From: an uncultured Alphaproteobacteria bacterium
GTDB taxonomy: Bacteria; Pseudomonadota; Alphaproteobacteria; Rs-D84
Reading direction: 5' to 3'
DNA: 9,521 nt
NCBI GenBank assembly: GCA_946611025.1
Contig: CAMOCR010000023.1
Span: 1 to 9,521, forward strand
Shown: piece by piece, positions 5,342-9,521 of the stretch
How positions within the stretch are numbered: position 1 is the first letter of the stretch
Layout: each line of letters opens with the position of its first letter
Notes under the pieces: generated by a model
The model's input: only the letters and a program-made list of their open reading frames with translations
Databases searched by the model: none
Told to the model about the DNA's origin: nothing
Made by a program: the position numbers and the translations under genes

Positions 5342-7555
5342 TTACATAAAATTCACAGGATTCACATCGATTTTAACACGAATGTTTGCAGGTTGCTTTA
5401 CACGCGACAACCAGCCTGCAACAATCGGCTGCAATTTTGCACGCACATCGCCCGACACCAAAAACCGCATACGATACCAATTACGAATTTGATAAATCTG
5501 GGCAGGAACGGGTCCCATTATACGCCCGCCATTTATGTTCGGTGCGGCGGCTGCCAAATCGGCACAATATTTTTGTAAAACACTTTCCCGCGCCCCTTCG
5601 ACCACCACCGCAATCAGCTGCCCAAACGGCGGCATTTTTGCCAAGCGGCGCCCCGCCATATCTGTTTCCATAAATGCATCACGGTCGCCTGCACAAATCG
5701 CCGTCAAAACCGGATGATCGGGTTGATATGTTTGCAGCAAAACATGCCCTGGAATCGCGCCACGTCCGGCACGACCGGCAACCTGGAACAATTGTTGGAA
5801 AGTGTGTTCGGCGGCGCGAAAATCGGTTCCAAACAATCCCATGTCGGCATCCACCACCCCAACCAATGTCAAGTTTGGAAAATGATGCCCCTTGGCCAGA
5901 ATCTGCGTTCCAATCACAATATCAATTTCGCCCGATTCCATTTTTTTCACAATGCGTTCCAGACTTTGCCGTGATGCGATTGTGTCACTGGATACAATTG
6001 CGGTGCGTGCGGTGGGGAAACGCGCGGCAACCTCTTCCTGAATTTTTTCAATGCCGACACCGCGCAAAGATACCGCCCCGCCACAGTTTTCGCAGTTATC
6101 TGGCATTGGCGCGGTGCGTCCACACATGTGGCACAATAATTTCCCAATGCGTTTATGATATGTCATACCCACACTGCAATCGGGACATGTGGCGGTCCAA
6201 CCGCACTTTTTACATTGCACAATTGGGGCAAACCCACGCCGATTTATAAACAGCATTATTTGCTGATGATTATCCAATGTTTCGCGTATTGCATCACACA
6301 TTGGCGCCGATAGCGCACCCGCAATTTCTGGCGCATCGGGCGCGGCGGATGTGGTATATGGTTCTGGACGATTTTGGCGCAAATCAATCGTTTCAATTTT
6401 TGGCAATGTCGCCCCACCAAACCGCGATGTCAATTTCAATCCCGTGTATTTTCCCGTCCGGACATTTTCCAGTGTTTCCGCCGCCGGTGTCGCACTGGCC
6501 AACACAACCGGAAATCCCGCAATTGCCGCACGCAAAATCGCCATATCGCGCGCATGGTAATTGCCCATGTCTTCCTGTTTGTATGATGTATCATGTTCTT
6601 CGTCAACAACAATCAGCCCCAAATTTTGCCACGGCAAAAACAGTGCGCTGCGCGTGCCAACAACAACGCGTATATCACCATTTAACACACCGCGCCAAAT
6701 ATCACGACGGCGTGCGGCGGTTAAATTGCTGTGCCACACAACGGGCGCGGCACCAAACCGCGATTCAAACCGCGACATAAATTGCGCCGTCAGGGCAATT
6801 TCCGGCATCATCAACAACACCGATTTTCCCGCATTATACGCACGCAATGCGGCATCAAAATACACCTGGGTTTTCCCAGACCCTGTAATTCCATCCAACA
6901 GAAACACCGAAAAACCACCGTTTTCAATTGCGCCTGCAATTTTCTTTGCCGCCGCCGCCTGTTCATCGTTTAATACAACCGTTCCCATATCGTGATATGT
7001 ATGAATAAACCGATTTTCATTTTCAATCTCACGAACATCTGTGGGGCGCAGTGTTTTATTTTTTATCATCGTGCGTACAACCGGTGCCGATACATGTGCA
7101 ATGTTCACAATATCATTTACCGACATTGGTTCGTTATCATTTGACGAAAAAGCATCGGCGATTGCCTGGCGCGATGCGGTCATTTTTATTTTCGCATCAA
7201 AATCAAAATCATAAAGCTGTTCCAATTTTGGCGGGCTGAACGCATCGGGTATATTTATAATAAGTTTTAATACCGCACCCGATGTCATCAGTGTCCAATC
7301 TGCCATGCGCTTTATCCACTGTAAATCAGTAATTGACAATGATTTGTCCAACACACGCACAACGCTTTTAATTTTGTCCGCTGGCAATTTTGAATCTGGC
7401 AACCCCCACACCACCCCGATATATGGACGGTTCATAACGCGACATTCAACAAAGGTTCCCAAATTTGCAGGCGCGTTCAAACGATAGTCGTAACCGGTAT
7501 TTACGACATTTGGTAATAAAACTTTTACAATATCCCCAGATTTGAACATACCCAT
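5342..7555 (-). CDS. priA: Primosomal replication-restart helicase PriA
   Basis: PriA recognises stalled replication forks and reloads the replisome using 3'-to-5' helicase activity. At 737 residues it is full length. The N-terminal 3'-OH DNA-binding domain (about 1-105) starts with VKVLLPNVVNTGYDYRL. A winged-helix region follows (about 125-185). The helicase core has Walker A GITGSGKT (222-229), DEEH (318-321), SATP (354-357), GTQILAKGHHFP (549-560) and motif VI QVAGRAGR (591-598). The zinc-binding insertion has all eight cysteines (448, 451, 457, 460, 475, 478, 488, 491). The C-terminal domain ends in KIDVNPVNFM. ATG at 7555 is used; ATG at 7549 (MFKSGD) is equally plausible, as neither has a convincing ribosome site. 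The gene is divergent from the kinase gene across 62 bases and terminates at the shared hairpin. No defect is seen. Confidence 0.97.
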   Translation of the reverse strand: MGMFKSGDIVKVLLPNVVNTGYDYRLNAPANLGTFVECRVMNRPYIGVVWGLPDSKLPADKIKSVVRVLDKSLSITDLQWIKRMADWTLMTSGAVLKLIINIPDAFSPPKLEQLYDFDFDAKIKMTASRQAIADAFSSNDNEPMSVNDIVNIAHVSAPVVRTMIKNKTLRPTDVREIENENRFIHTYHDMGTVVLNDEQAAAAKKIAGAIENGGFSVFLLDGITGSGKTQVYFDAALRAYNAGKSVLLMMPEIALTAQFMSRFESRFGAAPVVWHSNLTAARRRDIWRGVLNGDIRVVVGTRSALFLPWQNLGLIVVDEEHDTSYKQEDMGNYHARDMAILRAAIAGFPVVLASATPAAETLENVRTGKYTGLKLTSRFGGATLPKIETIDLRQNRPEPYTTSAAPDAPEIAGALSAPMCDAIRETLDNHQQIMLFINRRGFAPIVQCKKCGWTATCPDCSVGMTYHKRIGKLLCHMCGRTAPMPDNCENCGGAVSLRGVGIEKIQEEVAARFPTARTAIVSSDTIASRQSLERIVKKMESGEIDIVIGTQILAKGHHFPNLTLVGVVDADMGLFGTDFRAAEHTFQQLFQVAGRAGRGAIPGHVLLQTYQPDHPVLTAICAGDRDAFMETDMAGRRLAKMPPFGQLIAVVVEGARESVLQKYCADLAAAAPNINGGRIMGPVPAQIYQIRNWYRMRFLVSGDVRAKLQPIVAGWLSRVKQPANIRVKIDVNPVNFM

Positions 7556-7617
7556 AAAGTACTTGTTTTTTTCCTAAAATTCAATACCATAATAAATGAA
7601 AATAAATTGGATAAAAT

Positions 7618-8343
7618 ATGTGGCAAACATTTTTTAGAATTTGTAATTTTTTATGTATTTTTATTCGTAATCCCGCGCGGCGTGCAACGGTTCGCCGTGA
7701 AAAACTGTACGATTGGGCGAAAAAATATGCTGCACTGCGTGCGGCGGCGCCCGAATTAAAATTTCACCACGTAAAAATGATAAAGGGTGGATGGAACATC
7801 GGCTTTATCGTTGACCATAAATATGTATTCAAAATTCGTAAATATTTTGACGATGAATCACATCCGGTAAAAAAGATTATGCGTGAAAAGCGCATAACCG
7901 ATGCGTTCCAAGATATCGCCCCATTGAAAATACCAAAAATCGATATTGTGGAATCGGACGGTTATACATTTTACCGTTATAACTTTATTCCTGGTCGCAA
8001 CATGAACACATATTCATTGCGAACGATGCAGAAATATGAACAACGTTGGGGCAAACAAATTGCAAGATTTATTTATAAAATACACAATGCAAAACCAATT
8101 GGCATTGACGACACACGCGACATGGATGGCGATGGTTGGAACCATAATGATATTTGCAACAATGTTATAATTGACCCCAAAACGATGAATATTGTCGGCA
8201 TTATTGATTGGGAATATGCGGGTTGGGGAATGTTGGAAACAGAATTTGCAAATTGCACCCGGTTTTCTAAAAAATTACGCAAAACGAATATCGATAAAAT
8301 CATTCGTGCCGAATATAAAAAATTTGCACGCAACAAGCACTAA
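7618..8343 (+). CDS. APH/choline-kinase-like phosphotransferase (LicA-like), 241 aa
   Basis: This is a predicted small-molecule kinase of the aminoglycoside phosphotransferase/choline kinase fold; its substrate is unknown. Residues 55-74 hold a glycine-loop equivalent (IKGGWNIGFIV) and a candidate ATP-binding Lys72 in VFKIRK, with Glu90 as its possible salt-bridge partner. The catalytic loop is HNDICNNVIID (176-186), and the metal-binding motif is IDWEYAGWG (196-204), whose DWEYAG form is typical of LicA/choline kinases. The usual loop is HxDxxxxN; here the second Asn is one residue early. The first 17 residues are unusually hydrophobic and aromatic (FFRICNFLCIFI), then basic, which may be a membrane-associating segment. 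The start ATG at 7618 has only a weak GGA upstream; no better start exists before the glycine loop. The stop overlaps that of convergent miaA. A role in phosphorylating choline or another envelope alcohol is an inference from family resemblance. Confidence 0.75.
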   Translation: MWQTFFRICNFLCIFIRNPARRATVRREKLYDWAKKYAALRAAAPELKFHHVKMIKGGWNIGFIVDHKYVFKIRKYFDDESHPVKKIMREKRITDAFQDIAPLKIPKIDIVESDGYTFYRYNFIPGRNMNTYSLRTMQKYEQRWGKQIARFIYKIHNAKPIGIDDTRDMDGDGWNHNDICNNVIIDPKTMNIVGIIDWEYAGWGMLETEFANCTRFSKKLRKTNIDKIIRAEYKKFARNKH

Positions 8344-9194
8344 CATTTCGTGATTATTTCATCTGGGTTAAATTGTGTACGAAACCATGTGCGTTGACGT
8401 TTGGCATATTGGTTTGTTTTTGTAATCCAATTTTTTATTGCATCATCCATACTGATTTCACCACGCAAATACGCACACAGTTGTGCGGCACCAATCGCGC
8501 GATTTTCATCCCAGCCCGCATCAATGACCGCGCGCGCCTCATTTAATGCCCCGCCCGACATCATTTCAGGTATACGCGCGGCGATGCGCGCACGCACCAC
8601 ATCCGCCGGTGGATTTATTAAAACCCGATACGCATCTGGCGCAACCGCACCCACGCGCGGTGCATTTTGAAATTCTGTTATGTGACGACCTGTTTGCAAG
8701 AAAACCTCAACCGCGCGGGCAACGCGTTGCGGGTCGGTTGCGTTAAAATCATCGGGCAACATTGCACGCGCCGCATCAATGTTGCTTGCAACCAATTCGC
8801 GCGCACGCGCACGCACATCTGCATCTATGTCTGGCATCGGCGAAATGCCATGCACCAGCGCATTTATATAGTACCCCGTACCACCAACAAAAATTGGCGT
8901 ACGCCCAGATTTAATAGCGTTTTCATATTCCGTTCGCGCCAGATTCAAATATTCAACAACACTTATTTGTTCCGTTAACGGCAATATAGAAAACAAGCGG
9001 TACGGCACACCGTCAATTTCATTTGTAATTTCACGCCCTGCAAATGGTGATGCCGATATATTTTCAATACCGCGGTAAATCTGGACACTGTCGGCATTTA
9101 TAATTACGCCACCGATTTTGCGTGCTAAATCATGGGCAAATGCCGATTTGCCCGATGCCGTTGGTCCAGTAATGATATATGCCATTGGTTTCAT
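8340..9194 (-). CDS. miaA: tRNA dimethylallyltransferase MiaA
   Basis: MiaA transfers a dimethylallyl group from DMAPP to N6 of A37 in tRNAs that read codons starting with U, the first step toward ms2i6A. The protein is 284 residues from ATG at 9194, close to the family norm. The P-loop is GPTASGKS (10-17), followed by NADSVQIYRG (33-42, the DSxQxY motif), GGTGYYINAL (104-113), DPQRVARAVEVF in the middle and the signature QYAKRQRTWFRTQF near the end. A second ATG at 9185 (MAYII) is possible. A longer TTG start at 9224 would span the promoter and is unlikely. No ribosome site precedes either ATG; a consensus promoter puts the predicted mRNA start about three bases before 9194, so the transcript may be leaderless. 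The gene ends with its stop overlapping that of the convergent kinase. hfq is not adjacent. Confidence 0.96.
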   Translation of the reverse strand: MKPMAYIITGPTASGKSAFAHDLARKIGGVIINADSVQIYRGIENISASPFAGREITNEIDGVPYRLFSILPLTEQISVVEYLNLARTEYENAIKSGRTPIFVGGTGYYINALVHGISPMPDIDADVRARARELVASNIDAARAMLPDDFNATDPQRVARAVEVFLQTGRHITEFQNAPRVGAVAPDAYRVLINPPADVVRARIAARIPEMMSGGALNEARAVIDAGWDENRAIGAAQLCAYLRGEISMDDAIKNWITKTNQYAKRQRTWFRTQFNPDEIITKC

Positions 9195-9203
9195 GTTGAC
9201 AAT

Positions 9204-9231
9204 ATTATAATTGGTCGCGGACAAAATTCAA
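9204..9231 (-). promoter_or_regulatory. Sigma70 promoter of miaA, near-leaderless
   Basis: On the minus strand, TTGAAT (9231-9226) is followed after 16 bases by a perfect TATAAT (9209-9204). The expected transcription start is near 9197, three bases before the ATG at 9194. The -35 box abuts the candidate -35 of the divergent gapdh gene. Confidence 0.65.
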
Positions 9232-9261
9232 TTGTATTCTGCGTTATTTTAGTGCTAAGAT
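9232..9261 (+). promoter_or_regulatory. Candidate sigma70 promoter of the gapdh gene
   Basis: TTGTAT (9232-9237) and TAAGAT (9256-9261) are 18 bases apart, each matching four of six consensus bases. The start would fall near 9268, giving a leader of about 33 bases with a strong AAGGAAG ribosome site. Other AT-rich hexamers nearby (for example CATATA) are alternatives for the -10. Confidence 0.45.
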
Positions 9262-9300
9262 ACCCATATATGACAACAACATTTAACGAAAGGAAGTAAT

Positions 9301-9521
9301 ATGTCTAAATTAAGGGTTGCAATCAACGGATTCGGTCGTATTGGTCGTTTGGTTTTGCGTGCGGCATTGGTAGCCAAGCGCGATGACATTGAATTTGTTG
9401 CTGTAAATGATTTGGCACCTGCGGAACAAAACGCATATTTGTTGGAATATGATTCTGTGCATGGCAAATTGCCAATGGATGTAAAATTGGACGGCGAATA
9501 TATCATTGCCGGCAACCAGCG
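9301..9521 (+). CDS. gap: Glyceraldehyde-3-phosphate dehydrogenase (partial; 5' end only)
   Basis: GAPDH oxidises glyceraldehyde-3-phosphate to 1,3-bisphosphoglycerate with NAD(P) in glycolysis. Only the first 73 codons are present. They encode the start of the Rossmann fold: VAINGFGRIGRLVLRA (residues 6-21) is the class I GAPDH dinucleotide-binding signature, then FVAVNDLAPAEQNAYLLEYD with the cofactor-contacting ND, and YDSVHGKL. The catalytic Cys and His lie past the right edge. The ATG at 9301 is preceded by AAGGAAG at ideal spacing, the strongest ribosome site in the window, which fits a highly expressed gene. The gene is divergent from miaA. Close relatives (erythrose-4-phosphate dehydrogenase, or the NADP-type GapB) cannot be excluded from the N-terminus alone. 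Confidence 0.95.
   Translation, partial: MSKLRVAINGFGRIGRLVLRAALVAKRDDIEFVAVNDLAPAEQNAYLLEYDSVHGKLPMDVKLDGEYIIAGNQ

Noticed and set aside
5674..6249. 191-codon open frame on the + strand opposite priA
   Set aside because: It lies wholly antisense to conserved priA coding sequence, the product is rich in Arg, His and Pro as expected of a shadow frame, and it has no ribosome site or recognisable motif.
8119..8139. EF-hand-like DMDGDG stretch in the kinase
   Set aside because: It has the Asp spacing but no Glu at loop position 12 and no flanking EF helices, and it sits directly before the catalytic His, so it is more likely part of the active-site region.
9192..9224. Longer MiaA start (TTG at 9224)
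   Set aside because: It would place the coding start upstream of a perfect TATAAT promoter element, and MiaA proteins normally begin a few residues before the P-loop.
1..9521. Mobile element, CRISPR, toxin-antitoxin or defence island
   Set aside because: No transposase, integrase, direct-repeat array, tRNA-associated junction or known defence domain was found; most genes are housekeeping and no obvious compositional break was noticed by eye.

Overview
The window looks like chromosomal DNA from an alphaproteobacterium, of moderate to low G+C and densely packed. The main evidence is an LpxI-type lipid A pyrophosphatase closely resembling the Caulobacter enzyme, a small TRAM-less RlmD/RumA-like methyltransferase, and ordinary PriA, MiaA and GAPDH genes. 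LpxI, two outer-membrane beta-barrels and two lipoproteins show that the cell is Gram-negative with a lipid A outer membrane. No insertion sequence, CRISPR array, tRNA, rRNA or prophage signal was seen. No stretch longer than about 100 bases is without a gene.

Left part (1-3071): a leftward run encodes two related beta-barrel outer-membrane proteins and then, five bases later, a 23S rRNA uracil-5 methyltransferase that runs off the left edge. Divergent from it, lpxI runs rightward and ends at a strong bidirectional terminator, which it shares with the convergent gene on its right.

Middle part (3086-5339): leftward genes encode a small lipoprotein that is essentially a trigger-factor-type FKBP domain, and a lipoprotein of unknown function. 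Each has its own promoter candidate, and a terminator lies between them. Divergent from the unknown lipoprotein is a rightward pair: a lone VirB11-type secretion ATPase with altered motif residues, and a 57-residue protein of unknown function. The pair ends at a second bidirectional terminator.

Right part (5342-9521): priA runs leftward. An APH/choline-kinase-like gene runs rightward and its stop codon overlaps that of the convergent miaA. miaA and the gapdh gene are divergent, with -35 boxes that touch. The gapdh gene runs off the right edge.

Most genes are housekeeping: RNA modification (rlmD-like, miaA), replication restart (priA), lipid A synthesis (lpxI) and glycolysis (gap). The less ordinary material is the envelope and secretion block at 3086-5310, the kinase with a shortened catalytic loop, and genes with little or no room for a 5' leader (miaA most clearly, lpxI possibly). 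I found no clear new defence or mobile system.
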